A stretch of 64,000 nucleotides of DNA, from NCBI GenBank assembly GCA_023394955.1, contig JAEWZY010000041.1, forward strand, positions 62,001-126,000, given 5' to 3'. Positions within the stretch are counted from its first letter, which is position 1, and the number at the start of each line of letters is the position of its first letter. This document shows, piece by piece, positions 44,530-53,340 of this stretch. The notes below the pieces were generated by a model. That model had not been told where the DNA came from. It made no database searches and saw only the letters and a list, made by a program, of their open reading frames with translations. Position numbers and translations under genes: made by a program. This stretch comes from Bacillota bacterium. GTDB taxonomy: Bacteria > Bacillota > UBA4882 > UBA8346.

Positions 44530-45831
44530 TTATTCAGTGGCATCCATAATGTTTTTCATTTCTTTAGCAGCTCTATCAAGGGCTGATTTAGCATCATCCC
44601 GGCCTAAAATAGTATTAACGATGGCTTCGCCGATTACATCTTCGATTTCACTAACTGCTACAACCGGCGGATGCAAGATTGGTCTGGCAACAGCGAAAGA
44701 TTCATTTACGGCTTTCAACCATTCCGGATTGGTGTTTTTCTTGAATTCCGGCAAATTCCAGGCAGAGGTCCTGGCGCTGGGGGTGTTCTTTAATTGGGCA
44801 TAATGTTGCATCTCTTTGCTGGTCGCCCACTGCACAAAATACCATGCCGGACCTTTTTTCTTACTCAGGTTTGAAATCGCCAGATTCCAAGACCAGAGGT
44901 CGGCAACCGGTCCGCCGGGCCCATCCGGCATTTTAGCAAAAGATACAGTCTCGGAGATTTTTGAACTTTTAGGATCGACCAAGGCGCCCAGCCAAGCGCT
45001 AGCGTCAATAGCCTGCACCGCTTTTCCTTGTTGTAGCAATGATTGAACATCGTACCAATCATTTGAAGCCGCGCCCGGATTAGCATAATTCTTCATAAGG
45101 TCCGCATAAAACTCTAAAGCCTTTATGGCTTGAGGACTGTTAATGGCGGGATTTCTCTTTTTATCCAACCATTGCCCGCCGAAAGCATGTAAAAACATTG
45201 ACCAAGTGGCGACGGATTGAGTTCTTTTACCTCTCCCGACATACCCATAGACGCCGTCTTGAGTCAATTTTTTAGAGTTTTCTCTTAGCTCTTCCATGGT
45301 TTTCGGGATATTTAAACCATATTGTTGATACAAATCTTTACGATAAATCAGCAGCCAGGATACGGCATTTAAGGGAACAGCAATTCTTTTTCCGTTTACT
45401 ATCTGGGCATTTGCCACTGATGGTATGAAATCATTAGGATCCCAACCCGGGTTGGTTAAGGATGATTTACTAATGTATTTATTCAGCGGTTCGTACCATC
45501 CCGCCTGAATGAACTTATGTCCTTCATAACACGATCCCGCGGTATTAAACACATCCAAATCCCTGCTTCCACCGGTTAACTCAACGACAACTTTCTGCCG
45601 GAACTGGTCTTCCGGGTAAGTCTCCATCTTCACCTTAATTCCGGTTAATTTCTCAAATTCCGGCAACTTTTCCGCAATAAAATTATTATAATAAAATTTT
45701 AATCCGACAAATCTGATGCTTTGACCTTGATATTGGCGCCAATTAAATGAATCTGCCAATGCCAAATTGGAAAGCATCATAAACAACATGCATATTGTGA
45801 TCACTAAAAACATAATCCTAGGTTTTTTCAT
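44530..45831 (-). CDS. Extracellular sugar-binding protein, family 1 (module A)
   Basis: 433 residues. The start at 45831 has AGGGGG eight to nine bases upstream; the longer frame is rejected. Signal peptide MKKPRIMFLVITICMLFMML with cleavage predicted after LALA and no lipobox. Body: LPEFEKLTGIKVKMETYPED, GGSRDLDVFNTAG, AVPLNAVSWLLIYRKDLY. Feeds the module A MalF/MalG pair. Confidence 0.88.
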   Translation of the reverse strand: MKKPRIMFLVITICMLFMMLSNLALADSFNWRQYQGQSIRFVGLKFYYNNFIAEKLPEFEKLTGIKVKMETYPEDQFRQKVVVELTGGSRDLDVFNTAGSCYEGHKFIQAGWYEPLNKYISKSSLTNPGWDPNDFIPSVANAQIVNGKRIAVPLNAVSWLLIYRKDLYQQYGLNIPKTMEELRENSKKLTQDGVYGYVGRGKRTQSVATWSMFLHAFGGQWLDKKRNPAINSPQAIKALEFYADLMKNYANPGAASNDWYDVQSLLQQGKAVQAIDASAWLGALVDPKSSKISETVSFAKMPDGPGGPVADLWSWNLAISNLSKKKGPAWYFVQWATSKEMQHYAQLKNTPSARTSAWNLPEFKKNTNPEWLKAVNESFAVARPILHPPVVAVSEIEDVIGEAIVNTILGRDDAKSALDRAAKEMKNIMDATE

Positions 45832-45922
45832 TTGAATTTCCCCCTTTTTCACCTTTTACTTTTGTATGCAAATCAAATGTTTCTGATCACCCCCAGTAAC
45901 GGTTATCAATTTGTAGTACTCC

Positions 45923-47410
45923 TCAATCTAAATCTTGGCAAACTTTCAAACCATACCTTTCATACATCTCAAGTGGAGCATCAGTCTCTTTCATTAGTTT
46001 AACGAGCAGTTTTTGCATTCTCTGTACGACCATTTCATCTTCGATGGGATTTAGTTGATCAGGATCATTTTGCAAGTCATATAGAAAGTCGCCCGTTTTA
46101 TGCTGGATTGTCTCGTGGATTGGCCCTTTTGACTTTATTTTCATTACCTTGCATCCTTTAGTAAACGAAAACGGTCCGGCAAGTTCAGTCGTTTTGAGCT
46201 CGTCGATTCCAAAGAATTTGCTCAAATGAGTAGGCATTAGCGTATAATTATAGAGCCGTTCATCATCGGAATTGACGGGAGCCTTCATATAGACATATTT
46301 CCCATCGGTGCAATTTAAGTGACCGCCATGGAGTCCGAAAAGAGCGGCCTCTCTAATTTGTTTCCCGGTGACGAACGCATCCTTGATGCATTTTCCTTGT
46401 ACATCTTGGGGTGCCTTTACTTCAAAGAAATCATAAATGGTTGGGACAAGATCAATTGTTTGCACCAGACTACCGCATCTGGAGCCTTTTATTTTACAGC
46501 GTGGGTCCCAGATAAAGAGCGGTGTATGCGCAATTTCATTATAAAGCGGCGGAACGTTCTTAGCCCACCAACCATGTTCACCCAAGAGGAAACCATGGTC
46601 GGTATTGATAATCAGCATTGTGTCATCCCACATCTGATGCTCGTCCATGACATCCAGAAGTTTTCCCAGGTATTCGTCACACATGCTTAACAAAGCGGCA
46701 TATTCTTTTCTCACATGCTCAACCTGTTCCGACGTTTCCTCAACCATTCGATAGGGAGGCCAATCAAAATGGGGACCATTATATTGATGTTGATAAAGGT
46801 CTTTATATTTTTGTTGGGTAAAAAACGGTTCATGCGGATCAAAACACTCCACATGCAAAAACCATTTGTCTTCGCTTTGGTTTTTATTAATAAAATCAAG
46901 CGCCATCTTAAATGTCTTGGCTTGCGGCTGTTTATCTTCGGCATCCAAATACTGACGGTTAACCCAGTCTTGCCGCCAAGACTCATTTTTTCTCCCAATA
47001 GCCAACTCATCGATGAATGGATCTTTCACTTCGCCTTTCCACGGATCTCCTTCCTGGCCCCGGGATATTTCCCATGTATTATACCTGGTATGATAGGTAC
47101 ACCCGCCGTCTTCCCAATAATGATAATGATCGCTAATTAGATGGGTATAGACCCCGTTTTTTTTCAATATCTCCGGAAGTGAATCATCAAACGGTTCAAT
47201 CGGCCCCCAACTTCGATGCAGAAAGTTATATCTGCCGGTATGTAGTTCTCTTCTGGCCGGCATGCAAGGTAAACTACCCGCATAACATGAGTCGAATACT
47301 ACCGAATTTTCCGCCAATCTTTGAAAATTTGGCGCATGCACCCAATCACAACCATATGGCGGAAGCATATGGCGATTTAACGAATCAAACATTAGCATTA
47401 TTGCCTGCAT
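45923..47410 (-). CDS. Type I sulfatase, Cys-type, cytoplasmic (S3, module A)
   Basis: 495 residues. Active site C49-M-P-A-R, metal motifs MFDSLNRHML and INTDHGFLLGEHG. A near-duplicate of S2 (about 85-90% identical by eye), including the unusual HYHYWEDGGCTYHTRYN segment. No signal peptide. Between the DeoR regulator and the binding protein, in the same place as S2 in module B. The two modules therefore probably handle related sulfate esters with different carbon backbones or under different inducers. Confidence 0.88.
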   Translation of the reverse strand: MQAIMLMFDSLNRHMLPPYGCDWVHAPNFQRLAENSVVFDSCYAGSLPCMPARRELHTGRYNFLHRSWGPIEPFDDSLPEILKKNGVYTHLISDHYHYWEDGGCTYHTRYNTWEISRGQEGDPWKGEVKDPFIDELAIGRKNESWRQDWVNRQYLDAEDKQPQAKTFKMALDFINKNQSEDKWFLHVECFDPHEPFFTQQKYKDLYQHQYNGPHFDWPPYRMVEETSEQVEHVRKEYAALLSMCDEYLGKLLDVMDEHQMWDDTMLIINTDHGFLLGEHGWWAKNVPPLYNEIAHTPLFIWDPRCKIKGSRCGSLVQTIDLVPTIYDFFEVKAPQDVQGKCIKDAFVTGKQIREAALFGLHGGHLNCTDGKYVYMKAPVNSDDERLYNYTLMPTHLSKFFGIDELKTTELAGPFSFTKGCKVMKIKSKGPIHETIQHKTGDFLYDLQNDPDQLNPIEDEMVVQRMQKLLVKLMKETDAPLEMYERYGLKVCQDLD

Positions 47411-47528
47411 GAATTAAGCCTCCCACCTAATCGGATTTACACTTTCTTTTGAAACTGAAAATTAAAACCGCTTAATACTAATCTAAAATACGAAACCATA
47501 ATTTAAATCTACCTTTTTATCTTTATCT

Positions 47529-48332
47529 CTATGCCAATATTACGTTAACTCCCTTTTCCCTGAGCGCGTCGGTAATCTGCAAATCCAGATTGTTGTCGGT
47601 TATAATAACATCAATAGCGTCGACTGAAGCGATTGAGAGGAAAGAGGTCTTCCCAAATTTTGAACTGTCGGCCAACATAATTACCTGGGCCGAGGAGTTG
47701 ATCATTGCCTTGCGAGTTTCGGCGTCGTTCATGTCGGCCGTCATTAACCCGCTCTTAATGGTAAAAGCGTTACATCCGATAAAAAACTTATCGACATGCA
47801 TATCTCGTAAATCGCCGATCGTCATCGGTCCTATAGTCGCTCCCGTTGACGGCTTAAAAAAACCGCCCAGGATCACCAGTGTCAAATCAGGGATAGCGCT
47901 TAACTCGGAGACCATATTAATGGCATTGGTCACCACAGTTAGATTTTTCTTCAGTCCCAATTTTTTGGCCAATTGAAATGTGGTGGTTCCCGAATCAAGC
48001 ATAATGGTATCCCCATCTTCAATCATGCCTAAAGCTTTCTCGCTAATCCGGACTTTTTCCTCAATATTCTTGATTGCTTTTTGTTCAAAACTTAATTCAA
48101 AACGGCTTTTTGTGCTGGAAATAGCCCCGCCATGGGTCCGTTCGATTAATCCTTCCTTTTCTAAGTTTGTTAGATCCCTTCGAATAGTGACTTCACTAAC
48201 TCCAAACTCGGAACTTAAATGATCAACTTTGACCTTTCCTTGTTGGGATAGCAGGGAAAGAATCCGTGATCTGCGTTCGGCTATCAGTAGTCCGTTTTCG
48301 TTTCGTTCATCATTATGATTAATTTGATCCAC
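47529..48332 (-). CDS. DeoR-family transcriptional regulator
   Basis: 267 residues. N-terminal HTH RILSLLSQQGKVKVDHLSS EFGVSEVTIRRDLTNLEKEG; C-terminal DeoRC ligand-binding domain with MLDSGTTTFQLAKKL, VTNAINMVSELS and LADSSKFGKTSF, the phosphosugar site. Such repressors respond to phosphorylated sugars such as tagatose- or fructose-phosphates. GTG start preceded by GAGGAGG. First gene of module A. Confidence 0.9.
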   Translation of the reverse strand: MDQINHNDERNENGLLIAERRSRILSLLSQQGKVKVDHLSSEFGVSEVTIRRDLTNLEKEGLIERTHGGAISSTKSRFELSFEQKAIKNIEEKVRISEKALGMIEDGDTIMLDSGTTTFQLAKKLGLKKNLTVVTNAINMVSELSAIPDLTLVILGGFFKPSTGATIGPMTIGDLRDMHVDKFFIGCNAFTIKSGLMTADMNDAETRKAMINSSAQVIMLADSSKFGKTSFLSIASVDAIDVIITDNNLDLQITDALREKGVNVILA

Positions 48333-48421
48333 ATCCGAACCTCCTCGGATAACATAATTATTGGTTCAATTTAGCATCGTTATTGTTAGGTTAAAAAAGA
48401 AACCAGTCTATGTTTGTTTTA

Positions 48422-48454
48422 TTTCGTTTTATATAGTTCCGTTCACAAACGAAA
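48422..48454. promoter_or_regulatory. Candidate DeoR operator half-sites
   Basis: TTTCGTTT at 48422-48429 and its inverse AAACGAAA at 48447-48454 lie 18 bp apart, 90-120 bp upstream of deoR; a further AACGAAAC lies at 48696-48703. TTCGTTT-like half-sites are common for GlpR/DeoR regulators. The rest of 48455-48698 is AT-rich with no gene. Confidence 0.35.
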
Positions 48455-48698
48455 GTTCCTTCTTTTTTTGAGATTATTTTTCCTGTATTTTTTTTACAAA
48501 TAATTTCTAAGAAATATTAATTTTACCTGTTAAATAGTATTTCCAATTTAATCCATGCTCGTTTGATCTTTTAAATAAAAAAGCATGTTCCGGAGGACGA
48601 ATTTCATTTAAATATGCATCCGCCGAACGTATAACCGCATTTGCATACTTACAAAATGATTATATAAACTATAATTACAGGTTATTTCGAAAGAGAAC

Positions 48699-48752
48699 GA
48701 AACAACTCCTTTCCCATATAACAATTCAAGCTGCCTTTTGGCAGCTTGAATA
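48699..48752 (-). terminator. Hairpin terminator, copy of 56963-57016
   Basis: A perfect hairpin, TTCAAGCTGCC-TTTT-GGCAGCTTGAA (48725-48750), is preceded by GAAACAACTCCTTTCCCATA. The whole block is near-identical to 56963-57016, including the bases outside the stem, so it was duplicated as a unit. Confidence 0.65.
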
Positions 48753-48826
48753 TATTCTCATGATTAATTTAGTTTGTTGTTTTTACACATTTCTTGCTCT
48801 TATTTAATTTCTCTCTGTCAAAATTT

Positions 48827-49532
48827 TTAATCATTACTCACTTTCATATCTAAATGCACCGACGCCACTTTAAAGGTCTTCGGCAGCGCAAGAATATTCG
48901 GATTCGAGCCCACATATTTGGCGGCGTCCTTTAACACATCTTCAAAAGTAGGTCGGGTCTTTAGCCCCATTCCCCGGGCATATCCCGGTTCATATGCACC
49001 GACAATATAAATGGCGGCACATCTCGGCGATATGGCCGCAGGAGATCATCGAGAAAACATGATAGGGATGATAATCGTAGTTAAACCGATATTTATCGAT
49101 ATACTCCCGATTATTGGAGAAGTATTCGCCGTAATTTTCCAAGTCAGGCAAGGTATCATGATAATCTTTCTGAAATAACTCATATAAAGCGCGATATGAC
49201 GGGAATTCCTCATCATGGAAGTAACCATTGCAAATGGAGGAACAGATCACCACGCAGTTATCTTTCATAATTCGCTTATGCCGAATGATGTTGGCGGAGA
49301 TCGCTTGCAACATTAAAATCGGATTGGTTCCCATTCCATTACCATAGTGAAATGCCTGAGGCATGCCGAAGACCATCACGTCATATTTCTTTTCCGCCCA
49401 GGTAATGTAGGTCCGCTTGTCCGCCACCTCCCAGGAGAGGGGCTGAATCTCCTTGGCGTAACCGGTAAAGACCGCTATCTGCCGTTGATCGGTATCGAGA
49501 ACCGCGTCACAAGTGAAAAACTTCTTCCCCAT
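48827..49532 (-). pseudogene. Decayed larA-like copy (5' truncated and frameshifted)
   Basis: Matches the C-terminal half of the intact protein at 22704-24152, from MGKKFFTCDAVLDT to KTFKVASVHL, at about 90% by eye. The first ~245 codons are missing. A five-base deletion near 49020 (intact: GGCGGCGCAGTTCATC; here GGCGGCACATC) shifts the frame inside GHIAEM. The tail has drifted to MKVSND before the stop. The 5' junction abuts the 14-bp sequence shared with the receiver remnant at 122-135. Confidence 0.88.
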
Positions 49533-49582
49533 CCTCGACAGAAGATGCTATCGATTTAATTTGGCCGCAAGTCCTTTCACCT

Positions 49583-49671
49583 TTATAACTTATTAAAAAT
49601 ATTTTGAATTTGGATCAAATTTAATCCGTGACATTTTTTAAATTTCTTACCGCTCCCGCAAAAAATTTCGA
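49583..49671 (-). pseudogene. SEC-C zinc-tail remnant of a lost anSME copy
   Basis: In frame on the minus strand, just behind the S4 stop, the sequence encodes EIFCGSGKKFKKCHGLN and a short extension. The intact anSME ends CFCGSGKKFKKCHGLNM. In module D the anSME follows the sulfatase, and this scar follows the equivalent sulfatase. It is best read as the end of a deleted anSME duplicate. Confidence 0.7.
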
Positions 49672-51129
49672 CTAAAGAACCCCTTTTGGTACAGGAGAAT
49701 ATGAGAAGTAATATTTTTTCATTGAGCCCATAACGGCCTCCTTACCACCGTAACGATCCAACAGCATTTTTTGCTCTTTTAGAGCCTGTTTATCGATTTG
49801 GACAGGATCACAAATTTTAAAAAGTCTCTTCTTCAATTCATCAAGAACCGAAAAATACTCTTCTTTTTCAGCCAAGTCTACTAGTTCATCCGGATCATTT
49901 TCAAGATCAAACAGTTGCGGACGGAATTCAATGTAGTACACCAATTTATACTGCTTATATCGAAGCATAAATACAGCATGTTTATATGCAAACGTATGAG
50001 ATTCCGCGAAAATAGGCCGTTCTACCTCGAGTTCCCCTTGCGCAAATTTCCATAAAGATGTTCCAGGTAATTCTTTATCGGCCATTGTGGGTTCTGCCCC
50101 GACACAATCAAGCACAGATGGGAAAATATCTAACAACGATACACATTGCTCCACCGTTCTCCCCTTAGGAATATCCGGGCCAGCAACAACCAATGGCACG
50201 CCTACCGAACCTTCATACATGGTATTCTTAAAGAATACCCCATGGTCACCCATTGTATCTCCATGGTCGCTAGTGTATATGATACGCGTATTCTCCTCAA
50301 GCCCAGATTCCTTTAGTGCTTTTAAAATGATACCCACTTGTTCATCCATATATGTTACCAAACTATAATAGCAAGCTACGGCCTTGCGTACAACGGCTTC
50401 CGTTACACTTTTCTCACTTGTGCAAGCAATCTGGCGAAACCGATCGATAGCCGGATGCATTGGCATTTCCTCCAGCTGCCATTGCTTAGGAAATGGGAGA
50501 TTATCCTGATCGTACATGTTAAAAATTCTTTCAGGGACAGTTAAGGGAAAATGAGGAGTTACAAACCCCACATATAAGCAAAAAGGTTTACCACCTTTAG
50601 CCGCTGCTTCATTCTTTAAAAAGTCTGCCGCCAGTTTGGCGACTTTTGCATCATACTGTAAATAATCGGAATCGCCAACCCCTGCATTTAGAAGCACTTC
50701 ACGTTGGTTGGGGCGTCTAAGGTCTTCATCGCGGATGCAGACCGTAAGGTTTCCAACACCATCTTTAAGGTGCAAAGGAATACGTTGATCAGCAAAACCG
50801 GTCTGAATAGAATCATCCTTATAATGAAGTTTTCCGATTGTTGTAACACTATGCCCCTGTTCAGAAAGGCGATGACCCCATCCGTCCACCATTCCGTCAT
50901 ATGGATGGCTGTTATCCCAAAAGGAATTTTTAAAGCCATAATCACCAGTAGTCATGCTAGCCCGAGAGGGAACGCAGATCGGGTTATTACAGTAAGCGTT
51001 ATTGAAACGGACACCGTTCCTGCAAAGAGAATCAAGGTTAGGTGTATGGATGTAAGGGTTTCCATAAGCTCCATATTTCTCCTTACTATGCTGGTCGCTC
51101 ATAATAAATAAAAGATTCATGGGTTTCAT
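49672..51129 (-). CDS. Type I sulfatase, Cys-type, cytoplasmic (S4, module C)
   Basis: 485 residues. Metal motif IMSDQHSKEKYG; active site C52-V-P-S-R in NNPICVPSRASMTTGDYG; YTSDHGDTMGDHGVFFKN; substrate-side VGFVTPHFPLTVP. No signal peptide. It has the compact layout of choline-sulfatase/arylsulfatase-like proteins, but specificity cannot be read. AAGGAGG precedes the ATG. It directly follows tctA, as S6 does in module D. Confidence 0.87.
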   Translation of the reverse strand: MKPMNLLFIMSDQHSKEKYGAYGNPYIHTPNLDSLCRNGVRFNNAYCNNPICVPSRASMTTGDYGFKNSFWDNSHPYDGMVDGWGHRLSEQGHSVTTIGKLHYKDDSIQTGFADQRIPLHLKDGVGNLTVCIRDEDLRRPNQREVLLNAGVGDSDYLQYDAKVAKLAADFLKNEAAAKGGKPFCLYVGFVTPHFPLTVPERIFNMYDQDNLPFPKQWQLEEMPMHPAIDRFRQIACTSEKSVTEAVVRKAVACYYSLVTYMDEQVGIILKALKESGLEENTRIIYTSDHGDTMGDHGVFFKNTMYEGSVGVPLVVAGPDIPKGRTVEQCVSLLDIFPSVLDCVGAEPTMADKELPGTSLWKFAQGELEVERPIFAESHTFAYKHAVFMLRYKQYKLVYYIEFRPQLFDLENDPDELVDLAEKEEYFSVLDELKKRLFKICDPVQIDKQALKEQKMLLDRYGGKEAVMGSMKKYYFSYSPVPKGVL

Positions 51130-51150
51130 TATTCTTTCCTCCTTGTCCGC

Positions 51151-52629
51151 TCAAATTGCCTTTTTCTTAAACACACTTTTACCAGAAAGATATACCAACG
51201 CAACAGCAAACAAAGCTAAAAACGTAACCGCAATCGGATAATTCATCAAGTCGCTCCAGGTACCGCCAGTATACATATATGCTCTTAGCATATTCGTCTC
51301 AAAAAGATTGCCTAGTACAAAACCCAGAATAAACGGCGGCATCGGGAATTTAAATTTACGTAAGCCATAAGCAATGACAGCAAAAAACAGAACAGCCCAC
51401 ACGTCAAAAATACGATTATTTATACTGAATGCGCCACTACAACAGATAACAATAATAATGGGAAACAATATATAGTCAGGCACCTTGAGTAGCTTCAGTA
51501 TACTCTTAATTCCAAAATATTCAACCAACAGCATGATGATATTTGCAAATAACATAAAACCAAAAATAGAATATACCAGAACCGGCTGTTGTGAAAAGAG
51601 TAGAGGGCCGGCTTGGAGGCCGTGAATCGTTAAGGCAGCCAACATCATCGCTGTACCGGCATCTCCAGGAATACCTAACGTCAGCAAAGGGACCATCGCA
51701 CCACCAGTAACGGCATTATTAGAAGTTTCTGAAGCGATTAATCCGTCAATACAACCGGTACCAAACTTTTCAGGATGTTTAGAGCTATTCTTGGCCACAG
51801 TATAGGAAAGTACGTTTGCAATATTCTGACCAATACCGGGTAATATGCCGATAAAAGTACCAATACCTGAGGAACGGAACATATTACCAAGATGATCTTT
51901 AAAAGTTTGTAGGTCCACACCAAACCCTTTTAATTTGTAAGTAGCAATTTTAATTTTAGGCTTGTCAAATTCCGCAACTTTTAAAATTGCAGCAACAGCA
52001 TAAAGCCCTATAACAGCAGTTACCAACTGGAAGCCCCCATCTAGACTGTGAATACCAAAAGTATAACGATAAGAACCTTGCAAGGGAGATATACCCACTG
52101 TTGTTAACATTACGCCTAGAATTGCAGAAATAGCGCCTTTAATCAATGATTTGCCCGCCAATCCCGCAATTAACAGGAAGGAGAACAAGGTAATGGCAAA
52201 ATATTCTACTGCTGTAAACTTTAATGCGAACTTTGCCAACAGTGGAGCACAAATCATCAAAATAATAAGGCTTATGACGCCACCGCAAAAGGAATATAAC
52301 ATACCAACGCCCAAGGCTTTTCCAGCCTCGCCTCTTTCCGCCATGGGATAACCGTCAAAGGTGGTGCAGATAGACCCGGGAGTACCAGGTATATTTATCA
52401 AAATTGCCGTGATTAAACCTCCGGATACGCCTCCACCTATCAGCATACTCATGGAAGAAGTAATAGGCATAGCATAGGTAAACGGAAGCATTATTGCGAT
52501 ACCCATTGAAGTGGAGATTCCGGGACAAGCGCCGAAAATAATGCCCATTATAACCCCTACACCCAAAATAATAAGATTCAGCGGTGCTATAATTGTGGAA
52601 AGAACTTGAGTAAAAACATCTAATGACAT
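51151..52629 (-). CDS. tctA: TctA large permease of a tripartite tricarboxylate transporter (module C)
   Basis: 492 residues from the preferred start MSLDVFTQVLSTIIAP (GAGG upstream). About twelve helices. Family signatures are LGVGVIMGIIFGACPGISTSMGIAIMLPF and AILINIPGTPGSICTTFDGYP. A second-half repeat is GIGTFIGILPGIGQNIAN, plus TLGIPGDAGTAMMLAAL. It moves a carboxylate-type ligand delivered by TctC, driven by an ion gradient. Substrate unknown; sulfatases on both sides suggest an organosulfate acid. Confidence 0.92.
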   Translation of the reverse strand: MSLDVFTQVLSTIIAPLNLIILGVGVIMGIIFGACPGISTSMGIAIMLPFTYAMPITSSMSMLIGGGVSGGLITAILINIPGTPGSICTTFDGYPMAERGEAGKALGVGMLYSFCGGVISLIILMICAPLLAKFALKFTAVEYFAITLFSFLLIAGLAGKSLIKGAISAILGVMLTTVGISPLQGSYRYTFGIHSLDGGFQLVTAVIGLYAVAAILKVAEFDKPKIKIATYKLKGFGVDLQTFKDHLGNMFRSSGIGTFIGILPGIGQNIANVLSYTVAKNSSKHPEKFGTGCIDGLIASETSNNAVTGGAMVPLLTLGIPGDAGTAMMLAALTIHGLQAGPLLFSQQPVLVYSIFGFMLFANIIMLLVEYFGIKSILKLLKVPDYILFPIIIVICCSGAFSINNRIFDVWAVLFFAVIAYGLRKFKFPMPPFILGFVLGNLFETNMLRAYMYTGGTWSDLMNYPIAVTFLALFAVALVYLSGKSVFKKKAI

Positions 52630-52660
52630 ATAGTTTAATCCTCCTCTCAATTAGTAATAA

Positions 52661-53152
52661 TTAATATAAAAATTCCGTAATGCCCGGAGGGAGCATAATT
52701 GAAAACCCTTTTACAAAAATCAAAGTAAGCGAAACGGATACAACTAAAGCAATTAATATTACTTTGAGAAGAACTTGGTTACTCCTATTTTCTTTCCTAA
52801 CCAATAGCATCATTTGTAGAAATAAATAAATAAAACTGGATACACAGAACCCAACCGGCTTTAATATGGCAACGAATAATGCAAGTAATATAAATGTTAA
52901 AAGTACACGCAAATAGTTGGGCTGTTCTCCGTGTGCTTCATCCTGTTTGTCAGCTTTGGCTTGTTCCCCGGCCAAGAGACCTTTTGCGAATAAAATTACA
53001 CTTAATATTATCAACAGCATTCCTAGAAATTGCGGAAGTGTACGGGCCCCCACATCGGTTGCCTGCTGGATTTGAAATGAATAGATGAAATAAATAGTTC
53101 CCACTACAAACAAAAATATACCTGCCATAGAATCTTTATAACGTTTTTTCAT
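52661..53152 (-). CDS. tctB: TctB small permease (module C)
   Basis: 163 residues, four membrane helices, DUF1468/TctB family: RYKDSMAGIFLFVVGTIYFIYSFQIQ, then a helix with LPQFLGMLLIILSVILFAKG, a charged loop and two more helices. Lies between tctC and tctA as usual, although tctC is separated by a 188-bp gap with a strong hairpin. Confidence 0.88.
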   Translation of the reverse strand: MKKRYKDSMAGIFLFVVGTIYFIYSFQIQQATDVGARTLPQFLGMLLIILSVILFAKGLLAGEQAKADKQDEAHGEQPNYLRVLLTFILLALFVAILKPVGFCVSSFIYLFLQMMLLVRKENRSNQVLLKVILIALVVSVSLTLIFVKGFSIMLPPGITEFLY

Positions 53153-53285
53153 TTAAATAAACCACCCTAGTATCACATTTTAACAACTGCGCTTCCGAAG
53201 GGCTCAAACAAACTGCTTTGCTTGATCTCAAGTCTGCATACCTAAAAGTCCAGACGTTACAGACCACTGTTGCAATAGTTAATTT

Positions 53286-53322
53286 GCAGAGAAGCGATTG
53301 GTAAGCTCAATCGCTTCTCTGC
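53286..53322 (-). promoter_or_regulatory. Intercistronic hairpin after tctC (module C)
   Basis: A perfect 15-bp stem, GCAGAGAAGCGATTG / CAATCGCTTCTCTGC, with a 7-nt loop lies shortly after the tctC stop, without a T-run on the minus strand. Attenuation or mRNA protection is likely, not full termination. Confidence 0.7.
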
Positions 53323-53340
53323 TATTATCCTTTACTAAAA

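Noticed and set aside
46715..47140. 141-residue and 123-residue plus-strand frames in 46.3-47.1 kb
   Set aside because: Antisense to the S3 sulfatase; similar frames are not kept in the near-identical S2 gene.
48640..48680. Plus-strand promoter (TTACAA...TATAAT)
   Set aside because: Spacer is only 15 bp and no plus-strand gene follows.
49672..51129. Naming S4 as choline sulfatase (betC)
   Set aside because: General layout is similar, but I cannot see choline-specific residues with confidence and there are no betaine genes nearby.
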